From Ophiura sarsii (Eukaryota; Echinodermata; Ophiuroidea; Amphilepidida; Ophiuridae): a stretch of DNA of 64,000 nt. Each line of letters opens with the position of its first letter. Position 1 is the stretch's first letter. The notes under the pieces were generated by a model that was not told where the DNA came from, did not search any database, and saw only the letters and a program-made list of their open reading frames with translations. The position numbers were made by a program, and so were the translations under genes. The stretch covers positions 10,497,855-10,561,854 of the forward strand of contig CM069449.1 in the NCBI GenBank assembly GCA_035610835.1, read 5' to 3'. Positions 33,287 through 42,917 of this stretch are shown here, piece by piece.

Positions 33287-33550
33287 ACATTATGTTCCTA
33301 CTCTCTTAACACTTTTGGACCTGTGAGTTGACATATCGCTGGTAATAAATCATCTAAGATTTTGACAACCGCTGACTATGTGGTTCACTTTTAGGATTAT
33401 GAAGGCTTTTGCCCTCGGGGCATCATTATGTCCTTTGCAGTCTTGAAAGTGGATCACATAGTGGGCAATAGACACATTCTTATATGATTTATTACCGGCA
33501 AAATGTCAAATCACGAATCCAAAAGTGTGAAGGAGTGGGAACATATTGAA
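33287..33550. mobile_element. Long inverted-repeat MITE
   Basis: Arms of about 110 bp: ATTATGTTCCTACTC, AACACTTTTGGA, GGTAATAAATCAT and CTATGTGGTTCACTTT on the left have inverse partners GAGTGGGAACATAT, TCCAAAAGTGTG, ATGATTTATTACC and AAAGTGGATCACATAG on the right. Arms are imperfect, so it is probably old. Confidence 0.7.
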
Positions 33551-34236
33551 GAGCCAAATTGTTCACAATGTACGGCAAATGCAGACAGGAACTTGATAAG
33601 CTAGGATAAATGAATACTTTATTTTGCAGTGTATCTTCTTTTGTCCATTTACTAAGGCTATATTAAAAAAAATGGTCTCAAAGCTCCCGCGCGCGTTAGT
33701 TAATTTTGTTTGTTTGTTTGTTTGTTTACACGGTCGGTCCATAAAGACACACGCTTGGGTCCTGAAGGGACCAGACTCAAACAAATTGCTCGGGCCAGGC
33801 TTAAAAAGCCTATATAAGCATGCTGGTTGAATTATCATTAAAAACAGCCACTCCCAACAAATAAAGTTAACAATTATGCTGTCAGCCTTCAGACATGAGA
33901 AAAGAATAGTCTTGATCCAATCTCATTTATGGCACTGGCTTGATGCGTTTAAGAAAAAAGAAGAAGAAAAAAAAAGAAAAAAAATTCAAACAAACAAAAA
34001 AGAAAAAACCCAAAATTTCACAGATTTTTCAGATTTTCATTGATCACATCATTTTAAATACAAAAGGTCACTTTTACAAGGATTTCAATATTTTATATTT
34101 AAAAATAAAAAAACCACCCCGCATTCCGCATTAGGTTTTGAAAAACTGAAGAGCTTTGAGACAAAAGATTTTTTAATATAGCCTTAGTCCCATAAATATT
34201 TTGACTAATGTTTTTAATTTTTGTGACTATCAACAG
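33551..34236. other. Upstream region of the zinc-finger gene
   Basis: Contains a (TTTG)n run (33705-33726) and an A/AAG-rich stretch (33952-34005). GACTATCAACAG at 34225-34236 could be a splice acceptor for a 5' UTR exon of the gene that follows. No clear promoter motif. Confidence 0.4.
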
Positions 34237-34276
34237 CTAACAGAGCAGGGAAGTAACTCACACATAGACCAAAGTC

Positions 34277-36187
34277 ATGGCACGGAAAACCAAGCAAAAT
34301 AATAACAAAGGTAAAACCCTTCCATGTGACACCAAGACACCAGAATGCGATCTACAAAATCAGAAAGATGATGACTTAGAAGAACCTGGACATGGATCAA
34401 AGGTGACAGGTGAGATCAATATCCAAGACCCGACTATAACTCAGCAAAACAGTCTTAGCGATGAAAGTGAGGAAGATTTAGGGCCTGAACATGGTAAAAA
34501 AGCCCTGTATAAGACCAGTATTACACCATGGCAACATAGGCTTAGGAATCGGCAAGATATTGAATCTAAACCTGGACAGGAAAGGAAATTAACCTGTAAG
34601 GTGTGCAGCAAAGTCTTCATGTTTGTATCAAGCTGTACTATGCATGAACAGACGCATATGACACACCATTCTCCAAATAGACATGAAAAGGTAAATCAAA
34701 AAGAGAGGAGAGTTCATAAGATCAAAGGGTCATCTGTCAAAGGGGAGCTTCTAGCAATGACCATTAGACACAAACAACGAAAATGTGACACTGTAATGAC
34801 ACCTAACCAAGCGATAGTTGTTAAGATTCCGGTTTTGTCAAAGAACTCAAACAGAGAGCAATGTGTAACAAAGACCACCATACTTAAACAAAAGAAAATT
34901 AACACTACTGCAATGTCACATAATGTAATATTAGATTCGAAGACCTCAACATTGACAAAGAACTCAAACAGAGGGCAATCTGTAGCAAAGACCACTAGTC
35001 TTAATCAAAAGAAAATTAACACTACTGCAATGTCACATAATGTAACATTAGATTCGAAGACCACAACATTGACTAAGATCTCAAACCAAGGGCAATCTGC
35101 ACCAAAGACCATCAGACGTGCTAGGAACCCTATATCACTGAAGAACTCAAACAAAAAGCAATCACAACTTTTTAAGACCATTAGAGAAAAACATAAGGCA
35201 AGTGAAACATTGTTGCCAATGTCTGCTAAAATCCAAGACAAGGAAGGAAAGAAAAGTGCTTGTGTCAGCGACAATATTTGCTCATACTGCAATAAGAAGT
35301 TTTCCTCCCGCGCTACCTGTAACAGACACGTACGACTGCACACAAATGACAAACCATACCACTGCACCATCTGCACAGAGGCCTTTTCAAACGGTACTTA
35401 TCTGAAACGTCACACCGTGAAAATTCATGGACATTCAATTCTAACTTGTAAAAGAGGAAACAGCGTGGAACAGCATGCCGAGTTGCTGGAAGATGTTGAA
35501 AAAAGTCCTGCAGATAAAAAAATACCAGGAAAGCTGAAGGCATCCAAAGGAAGGAAAACAAAAGAAAGAAAACGTACAAGAAAGAATATAGAAGATAAGG
35601 CGAAAGGTGCTCATAATGCTATTCTATCAAATGAAAAATCCCAAAATCCCAAATTAAGTGGTTATAAATTGGTTGCGAGAGCCAAAACATCGTCAGTACT
35701 TGTGGGGGATCAGGGATTACAAGAAGATTCAATTAAAATCAACAATGAGAATGATGTTGCTAAGATCAACAATGTGAACAGTTGCGTTAATAATGCATTA
35801 TGGGTAACACACCAAAATACCCATAATGCAAAGCTGTCGTACAAGTGTACTATCTGCTTCCAGTCCTTCACTGCTAAAAAATATCTGAACTCCCATAATG
35901 CATCTGTGCATAGAATAGATATTCTAGTGTGTCAGTACTGCAAAAAACGGTTTTCCAAAGTGTTTAACCGTGTGATCCATGAGAGACTTCACACCAATGA
36001 AAGACCATATGGGTGCACTTATTGTGATGAAGCCTATCCAAGCGTAAAGTATTTGCAGCGACATGTGAAGAAAATACACCCAGATAAAGTGTACTCAGGA
36101 TGGAGAGTCTGCAGTCAAAGAGATATTGAATTGCAGATGAAAGAGGAAAATGTGACAAAAAACAAAGAACAGTTAATTCGGTGGTGA
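34277..36187 (+). CDS. C2H2 zinc-finger protein, N-terminal open frame
   Basis: The start ATG is in good context (GTCATGG), 40 nt after a possible acceptor. The 636-codon frame has an acidic, low-complexity N terminus and six C2H2 fingers: about residues 107-128, 335-357, 363-385, 524-545, 552-572 and 580-602. A TNDKPYHC linker joins one pair and TNERPYGC another, the usual H/C link of DNA-binding fingers. Residues ~205-285 hold a repeat of about 42 residues (K-I-N-T-T-A-M-S-H-N-V). It ends K-N-K-E-Q-L-I-R-W-stop. The adjoining frame (open from 36130) continues the same kind of protein in -1, and A AAA AAC at 36157-36163 lies in phase for a -1 slip within the overlap. Probably one nuclear protein of about 1,600 residues, split by a one-base loss, an assembly error or a frameshift signal. 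Specific orthology not recognised. Confidence 0.85.
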   Translation: MARKTKQNNNKGKTLPCDTKTPECDLQNQKDDDLEEPGHGSKVTGEINIQDPTITQQNSLSDESEEDLGPEHGKKALYKTSITPWQHRLRNRQDIESKPGQERKLTCKVCSKVFMFVSSCTMHEQTHMTHHSPNRHEKVNQKERRVHKIKGSSVKGELLAMTIRHKQRKCDTVMTPNQAIVVKIPVLSKNSNREQCVTKTTILKQKKINTTAMSHNVILDSKTSTLTKNSNRGQSVAKTTSLNQKKINTTAMSHNVTLDSKTTTLTKISNQGQSAPKTIRRARNPISLKNSNKKQSQLFKTIREKHKASETLLPMSAKIQDKEGKKSACVSDNICSYCNKKFSSRATCNRHVRLHTNDKPYHCTICTEAFSNGTYLKRHTVKIHGHSILTCKRGNSVEQHAELLEDVEKSPADKKIPGKLKASKGRKTKERKRTRKNIEDKAKGAHNAILSNEKSQNPKLSGYKLVARAKTSSVLVGDQGLQEDSIKINNENDVAKINNVNSCVNNALWVTHQNTHNAKLSYKCTICFQSFTAKKYLNSHNASVHRIDILVCQYCKKRFSKVFNRVIHERLHTNERPYGCTYCDEAYPSVKYLQRHVKKIHPDKVYSGWRVCSQRDIELQMKEENVTKNKEQLIRW

Positions 36188-38793
36188 ATAAGGAGAAAGG
36201 AAATAGGAAAGTAGCATATGTCCATAAATTGGATCAGAATGCTAGCATTACAAATGTACAGGAACATACTAAACATGGAAATAAAGACAATGCACGCAAG
36301 TATTATCAGGCTGTGAAGAAAAAGGCTGAACACAATATTAGAAAGCGCTCCAAGCAAATCCATTCAGATTCATTTCCAGATGCTCACAGAATGACTGATT
36401 CTGCCAGCTACAACCCTAATAACCAGATGGTTAAGCAGAAGGCACTTATAAAACCAAAGACACGTTCATTCAAAGAATGTCAAACCTGCCATCAAGAATT
36501 CCCTTCTCAGCGAACGCTTGATTCACACGAATCTACATTGCATGGTCGAGACCCACGTGTATGTCAATGTTGTCGGAGGAGGTTTATTAACACCTACGTG
36601 CGAGCGACTCATGAGAAACGACATGCAAAGAAGAAACAAACTTGTCCACTTACGACAAAGCCAGATATAGTGACCCATGAGAAAGTACATGTAAAGAAGA
36701 AACAACATTTTCCACTGAAGACAAAGCCAGATATTAAGCATCATGAACAATATATTGCAAGCATTCCACAAAAGCAAACCACAAAATCACACAAGAATGA
36801 TAGAAAATTGCATGCAAAAACGTCTTCACTGAAGACAAATGTAGATGATAAGCTTGCACAACGCAATGCAAGCATTCAACAAAAACAAACCTCACCATCA
36901 TACAAAATGCACAAAAAATTACACACAAAAAAGACCAAATCATTGAGCAGACCTGCCATAAATTCAAAGGTGGATGTGAAACAACACAACTTAAATGCAC
37001 AAAGAAAAACACCCGCAACATCATCCAAGTGTCCAATGCAGTCGAGGACAACTGTACCTCAAATTCGAACCAGTTATAGAAGACGTTCAAGAGGCAGTTG
37101 CTCATACTGTGGAAAGACCTTTACCAGAGTAGATAATGCTCGCGTTCATGAGCGGACTATACATCTGAAACTCAAACCATATAAATGTGTTTTGTGTGAT
37201 GCAAAGTTTGCCCGACCTGAATATCTGAATCAGCATTCAAAGAATGTCCATAAGAAGATTATTGCAAAAGGCAAACCAGAAGATATGCCACTTGACACCA
37301 ATGAGACAATGAGTGAAACTGTCAAGCAACAAACAGGTTTCAATCAGACTCCTGCTTCCAAAACAAACGGCCAAAAGACTGATGCATTCAAAGGGTTAAG
37401 TAACAAGACATCCACAAAGACATTTGCGAGATCTCCAAGATGCTCAAAATCAGATGTTGCTCTTACAATTGCATCACATGATATAAAAGTTGCTTCAACA
37501 GAAATAGCACACAACAATACAGACAGTAGAAAGACCAAACATGGCGCATGTTCATACTGTGGTAAAGCTTTCACCAGAGTGGGTAATGTACGTAACCATG
37601 AAAGAGCTGTGCACCTGAAACTGAAACCCTATAAATGTGTTTGGTGCAAGCAACAGTTTGCCCGACCTGAGTATCTGAATAAACATTCAAAGACTGTTCA
37701 TCACCAGCTTAGACCACCAACAAGTAAACCAAAAAGATTGACTGACACCAATGATTTGATAAAGAGCAGAACCTTCAATAGGCAAATGATCCCTCTTGAG
37801 ATTTCTCTTACACGTATAAACAATGGTAAAAGTGGAGATAAAGAAGGAACAGGTAAGACCACCCAACCATTACAGAAGTCTATCGCAGAAGGTATGGATC
37901 CTAGCAACCAGTCATTACATGGCAATTGTATTGCACATGGAATAGATCCTTGTGAAACAGATAAACCCAAATCAGGTCTGATAGTGGTGCTTAAGTATTC
38001 CAATGATGAGTGGAAGGTAGCTGCTGATGCAATGAAAGCAAAATCAAGCCACTTTCAATCTGATCAAATGACCAAAGGGAGTGGGAAGACAATGCCACTT
38101 GTTGACTCAATAGATGTGTCTTATAGTAAGACATTTGATCATAGAAAACCAGCAAAAAGCAAGTCTTCAGTATTAAAGAAAAGAATGGTGACAAGACTAC
38201 ATCAGAAAAATCGGGGGAAATCAACAGATGCACCACTAAACACCACACAAGATGTAGTTGAAAAGGATCTCACTCAAGAAAGAGCTCAGAAAGACCCTGC
38301 AAAATATGCAGTCCAAATGAAAGCTCATGGCAGAGCTCACAAAGACATTGCAAAACATGTAGTCCAAAAGAACCTCACACAAGATGTGGTCAAGAAAGAT
38401 CCCACGGAAGACATAATGCAACAAGACTGTTCTCAAGAAGTGATGATAGCCAGTGCTACTGCCGGAAAGAAAATACTACAATCATACTCTTCATCAAAAT
38501 CAAGAGACTGTGCCCCACATCAGTATGAGGGCGCTGAATGCATTACTATGACAGCTTCTGCAGGCAATAACTTCACACGCTATGTTGGCTCCGAAGAAGA
38601 CAATTCCTGCAAATCACAGGGAAAGAGACCATCTTCTAGATCATGGAACTGTGAGGAATGTCCAGCTGTGTTTAGTTGCAGTAAGGCGTTGGTTTATCAT
38701 AAAAGAAGCTGCCTCAATGACAATGGAGATGCAGCTGTTGGTGCTGGTGGGATGTCTGTTGTTCTACAGGTCGTTAGTGATGACGATGATGAG
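36130..38793 (+). CDS. C2H2 zinc-finger protein, second open frame of first coding block
   Basis: This frame is in -1 relative to the preceding one and open from 36130. The first in-frame GTG is at 36181, and no good ATG start lies near, which argues against a separate gene. Counting residues from 36181, C2H2 fingers lie at ~100-122, 129-150, 307-330, 336-358, 457-480 and 486-508. A C2HC finger (C-x2-C-x12-H-x3-C) lies at ~824-844. The finger pairs at 307-358 and 457-508 are near copies (S-Y-C-G-K-x-F-T-R-V, then F-A-R-P-E-Y-L-N), an internal duplication. Lys-rich degenerate stretches (about 150-240) and a D-V-V-K-K-D-P repeat lie between. The block ends S-D-D-D-D-E at donor GAG|GTTAGT (38793/38794), phase 0; the frame would otherwise run to a stop at 38872-38874. 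Confidence 0.8.
36157..36163 (+). promoter_or_regulatory. Candidate -1 frameshift heptamer A AAA AAC
   Basis: It lies in the zero-frame phase X XXY YYZ of the upstream zinc-finger frame and inside the 58-nt window (36130-36187) where both frames are open. A -1 slip here continues directly into the second frame. The same site would result from loss of one A in a seven-A run. I have not shown a downstream pseudoknot. Confidence 0.45.
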
Positions 38794-39209
38794 GTTAGTT
38801 TGTTAATTTATCATTACAGGTACTATAGTTTGATCAGTTCCAAATTGGTGAAGCCTCCTTACAGCAGCGAATGAACACAGAAGGATGCGAGGGGATAATA
38901 CGGTACAAAGCTTTAAAACAGTATGCAAACTTTTGGGGGACACCTTGTATTTCAGTACACATTTCTGAGGTTACATGTAGTAAAGTGATTATATAGGAAG
39001 TTTTAGGAACAACTTTTGTATCAAACAAAACATGTGACCCAACACTCCAAAATCATCCACTATCCTGTTGGGGGCAACTTTAATGATGGAGATACCCATA
39101 TTTAACGCTTACCACGCGGCAGGCGTCTGCAGACGATATTTCAACATTTCACAACATTTCAAAATAATTAAAATTTTATTACCAAATTGGGAATCACCAT
39201 GAGAAATGG

Positions 39210-39841
39210 ATTGTCTCCAGACCGTAGAATAAATACCAATACAAGTAAATTTGCAGTAGCATGCAAATCGCTGGCATAGCGAATTTATTATAAACAATTA
39301 ATTGAACTGTTGGATGGTAAGGGATTCAAAATCCTTCAAATACAACATATTATGAACTTCATCACTAATTACTGCATTGTTATATTGTACAGTTCATTGA
39401 CCTTCAATGGTCAGCCATTAAATGTTCTTGGCGTAATGTCAAATGCAGAATTAAACAGTTCAGAGACCTTAAATAGTCAACCATTAATTGTTCTTAGCAT
39501 AAATTTAAATGGTCTATTGTAATGCATAATACACTTCATCATAGACCTTTATTGGACAAACCTTCAAGGCAAGAAGGCTATAAATTGTAATTCATCCTTA
39601 GATGAAATTTTGGAATAAAACTGTTATATATTGTGTATCAAATGTATGTACGCTTATACAAACATTGGAATGGAATTTACAAGAACGGGACAAGAGGAAC
39701 AGCAATGTCCCAGCTCCCCAGAATTTGGGAAGCCGTACATTAATTCCACTAATTCAAATACACACTAATTTGTAATTAAATTTAATTGGGCCTTATTCAA
39801 ATTTTTATAATTTTTAACTCCTTGATTTTCTATACAGCGCC
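39210..39841 (-). repeat. Ngaro split repeat B2 (outer copy)
   Basis: This is the element's 3' end on the minus strand. It is identical, as far as I compared, to 40407-41038 (offset 1,197). It begins ATTGTCTCCAGACCG on the plus strand. The 70-codon open frame in each copy is incidental. Confidence 0.9.
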
Positions 39842-40148
39842 CAACTTATAGCCACACCGCGAGACACATTCCGAATATATAAACTGAGCAAAGAGGAAAA
39901 ACATCGCTCCACTTCCCAAAATTTGAAAAGATTTAAAATATATACTGGAAATCATATGATTGGGCAAGAGGAACAGCAATGCCCCACTACCCAGAAAATT
40001 AGGAAGATTTTATATTAAAAAGCGCTAATCATGTAACGCTATTTCAATACCATAACTCACAGACACGGGGCTATCTAGCTGAAATCAGAGGGAACACGAA
40101 AATACAAAACGCAAAACAAAACAAACAGAAAGGGAGAGGATGGGTGGG

Positions 40149-40409
40149 TTTAAAATAAAGATGAACTTGCTATGCCAGCAAAAAGCATAATGACTGAGTG
40201 GGAAAAAGCCCACTGATCAAGAAAAAACCTAGATGAGCGTCAGTACACAAGTACAAAGCAAAAATTCGCGGGCTAGCCGGAAATGGATTCTGTGTGGTCA
40301 GAGCCATAGGAACCATAAACAATGCACATGCGCATGCGCCAGAAAGTAAATAATCTACTGCTGGATACAAATTAGATTAATGTAGATTGTATCTACGTGA
40401 ATCCTTATT
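40149..40409 (-). repeat. Ngaro split repeat A2 (internal copy)
   Basis: Matches 46373-46633 (offset 6,224). A 307-bp unique stretch (39842-40148) separates it from B2. It abuts B1 at ATT (40407-40409). Confidence 0.9.
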
Positions 40410-41038
40410 GTCTCCAGACCGTAGAATAAATACCAATACAAGTAAATTTGCAGTAGCATGCAAATCGCTGGCATAGCGAATTTATTATAAACAATTAATT
40501 GAACTGTTGGATGGTAAGGGATTCAAAATCCTTCAAATACAACATATTATGAACTTCATCACTAATTACTGCATTGTTATATTGTACAGTTCATTGACCT
40601 TCAATGGTCAGCCATTAAATGTTCTTGGCGTAATGTCAAATGCAGAATTAAACAGTTCAGAGACCTTAAATAGTCAACCATTAATTGTTCTTAGCATAAA
40701 TTTAAATGGTCTATTGTAATGCATAATACACTTCATCATAGACCTTTATTGGACAAACCTTCAAGGCAAGAAGGCTATAAATTGTAATTCATCCTTAGAT
40801 GAAATTTTGGAATAAAACTGTTATATATTGTGTATCAAATGTATGTACGCTTATACAAACATTGGAATGGAATTTACAAGAACGGGACAAGAGGAACAGC
40901 AATGTCCCAGCTCCCCAGAATTTGGGAAGCCGTACATTAATTCCACTAATTCAAATACACACTAATTTGTAATTAAATTTAATTGGGCCTTATTCAAATT
41001 TTTATAATTTTTAACTCCTTGATTTTCTATACAGCGCC
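40407..41038 (-). repeat. Ngaro split repeat B1 (internal copy)
   Basis: Matches 39210-39841. Identity of the copies is supported by identical translations of the enclosed 70-codon frames (39310-39522 and 40507-40719). Confidence 0.9.
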
Positions 41039-41131
41039 AAACAAGGACGCCAATAGAGGACTTGCCAAACCCCCCCCCCCCCCCAAATTAAGTAGAAAAA
41101 TTAGAAAAAAGCCTAAACTGAAAGACGGGAA

Positions 41132-41706
41132 TTAAGCAAGAATAGGATGGAAATAGGCAGCATGAGGGTGCTCATTGAAGTACAGCAGGGCGGACTCGAG
41201 TGACTTCCTAAAGGCAACGTTACCAGATTGGGATAAGTGTAAGCCATCATGACGGAAAAGCGTGTGATCATTGAGGAAGTTGTGGTGGATTACCCCAGCA
41301 TTGGATAAACCAGAGATTACGCTATAGGCACATCTGTTTATATTGGCTTTACACCTCTTACCGCCACCTCTCGAGACTTCTCCATAATAGAATAGGCGAG
41401 GAAGAACGTCTGACCAAAGGATCTTTGTCAGGGGCAGTAAGAGGCGTAAAGCGGACAGAGTTTCAACAATGCGAGCCCTAGTTTCGCCGACTGACGAGGT
41501 AAAGATGTCATTTGTACCCAAGTGAAGAATCAAAGTAGTAGGATACGGTTTCCTGAGAATATATCCACGGATGCGCTCAACTACTCCTGCAATCCGAGCC
41601 CCTCCTAGCCCTTTCCACACAGTCCTCCCGCCACCAGCAAGTTGAGGGTTGGATTGGCCAGCCCATTTGATTAAAGAATCGCCGACGATCAGTGTACGTA
41701 GACTGT
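41132..41706 (-). CDS. SGNH/GDSL-type hydrolase domain of the Ngaro element
   Basis: The domain has the expected catalytic blocks: I-V-G-D-S-L (GDS, Ser nucleophile, codon at 41675-41677), then L-H-L-G-T-N-D-I (GTND), and near the end H-D-G-L-H-L-S (the Asp/His pair). SGNH hydrolases are esterases or lipases, and similar domains are known as extra frames in some Ngaro and CR1-type retroelements; their role is unclear. The frame is open from 41854, but the first ~50 codons are a hydrophobic product of a T-rich tract and probably not coding. A consensus acceptor (long pyrimidine tract, TTTTTGCTCAG|A) lies at 41707, so I place the start there. The joined phase matches a donor at the end of the recombinase frame. 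Confidence 0.75.
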
Positions 41707-41989
41707 CTGAGCAAAAAGAAAAAAAGAAAGAAAAACAAACAGAAGCAAAACCAAAACAAAACAAAAGCAAAAAAAAAAAAGAAGAAGAACTATATGAGTA
41801 ACAGTAATAAAATTGAAAACTCAACATATAATAGCAAAAAATAGCAAGCAACATAAAATTAATTAACTGGGTGATAGAATGAAAGGAACAGAGCTATTAA
41901 TGCAAAAAACTATTAACAACAACCAAAATTAACTAGTTAAACAAAATTAACCAAACTGGCTCAAAAAATAAGGTGATACAAATATTAAC
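41707..41989 (-). other. Candidate intron linking recombinase and hydrolase frames
   Basis: Minus strand. The donor TGGG|GTTAAT overlaps the recombinase stop codon (GGT TAA). The acceptor CTCAG|ACAGTC follows about 80 nt of almost pure pyrimidine. Both sides are phase 1, so splicing would remove the stop and give …N-L-W-D-S-L-R-T-L-I-V-G-D-S. The donor is weak (GTTAAT), so this stays an inference. Confidence 0.4.
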
Positions 41990-42917
41990 CCCATAGATTT
42001 GAATGTATCAGAAGATGTGGCCGAATATATAAGTTGACAGCAGCGGATTGCCAGCGACCCATGCGCTTTATTGCCTCAACAGAAACCCCTCTCATGGCAG
42101 CTGAAGTAGCTGCGCCAATCCTGAAACTATGAGGACTGAAAAGGTCGGAATTAAACCCTAATGCTGACAACCCGCGTTTCAAGATACTGTTGAACTGGTA
42201 TCTAGTCAGAGGTTCACCATTGAAATGTATAAATAATGGACCCCCAACTGCCGACCTGATGTTCAGGTAAGCTTCTATACCACTGACAGGACAAAGAGCT
42301 GAATTTACGCTTCTCTCAAAATGCAGGGTCACTGCACTCCCCCTTTGATCAGTTTTCGAAGACCTTATAATCAGAGACATGAATTGCCCATTGACGCGAA
42401 TGTCACCTAATTGCAAATTGTGCACACCCTCCCCTTTGCTTGAAACTGACGTAAACTCGCCTACCCTGAGGAAACCAAAAAACGCCAAAATAAAGGAAGT
42501 CCTGAACAGACATGACTCGTAAGAAGAAGAGCAAATGTTATGAACCACTCTACAAAGTTGATCAAGGATTGAAAGGGTAATGGGGCATCTCGCATCCACC
42601 GACTGGCCTTGCCTTCTGCAACCCTCTCTCAATTTCTTAATTAAAAAATTATCTGACGGGTCAAGCCAGCCGTTAATCTTATGGACAAAGGAAATTGACG
42701 ATAAATATGAACAGATGGTGGATGAGGACTTGCCTTCTAAAGACAGAAAAGCAATGAACGCCACTAAATGACCAATAGGTGATGGCCATTTTGTAATTAA
42801 ACCTAAATCAGCCCTAAAATTATTGAATTTCATAACTCCTGCAGAGTATGAAGCCTGCGAGCTCTTTGCCAAAGAATTGCCTAATATACGCAGGGCTTCG
42901 GTTTCTAAAGATGCCAT
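41985..42917 (-). CDS. Ngaro tyrosine recombinase
   Basis: The 310-codon frame carries the phage-integrase-type active site: Arg151 in F-L-R-V-G-E-F, H263-x-x-R266 in P-H-S-F-R-I-G-A-A-T, and the nucleophile Tyr297 in V-N-L-Y-I-R-P-H. An N-terminal SAM-like core-binding domain with Y-S-A-G-V-M-K-F-N-N-F precedes it. It would join the ends of the circular DNA copy to the target and replaces the DDE integrase of LTR elements. The ATG overlaps the end of the RT frame by 13 nt (ATG GCA TCT TTAG), in -1, which suggests reinitiation or frameshifting. All catalytic residues are present, so it may be active. Confidence 0.92.
   Translation of the reverse strand: MASLETEALRILGNSLAKSSQASYSAGVMKFNNFRADLGLITKWPSPIGHLVAFIAFLSLEGKSSSTICSYLSSISFVHKINGWLDPSDNFLIKKLREGCRRQGQSVDARCPITLSILDQLCRVVHNICSSSYESCLFRTSFILAFFGFLRVGEFTSVSSKGEGVHNLQLGDIRVNGQFMSLIIRSSKTDQRGSAVTLHFERSVNSALCPVSGIEAYLNIRSAVGGPLFIHFNGEPLTRYQFNSILKRGLSALGFNSDLFSPHSFRIGAATSAAMRGVSVEAIKRMGRWQSAAVNLYIRPHLLIHSNLWG

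Noticed and set aside
34714..38436. Minus-strand frames opposite the zinc-finger exons
   Set aside because: They are antisense shadows, Cys/Phe/Leu-rich because of Lys/Thr-rich coding on the other strand.
38819..38821. Alternative donor CAG|GTACTA after the zinc-finger block
   Set aside because: Its phase (2) does not match the acceptor at 48974; the donor at 38793 does.
39310..40719. Two identical 70-codon frames and the 66-codon pair at 40170 and 46394
   Set aside because: They lie in the Ngaro split repeats and are identical because the repeats are.
41707..41854. Hydrophobic N-terminal extension of the hydrolase, resembling a membrane segment
   Set aside because: It is the translation of a T-rich (pyrimidine) tract that better fits a splice acceptor region.
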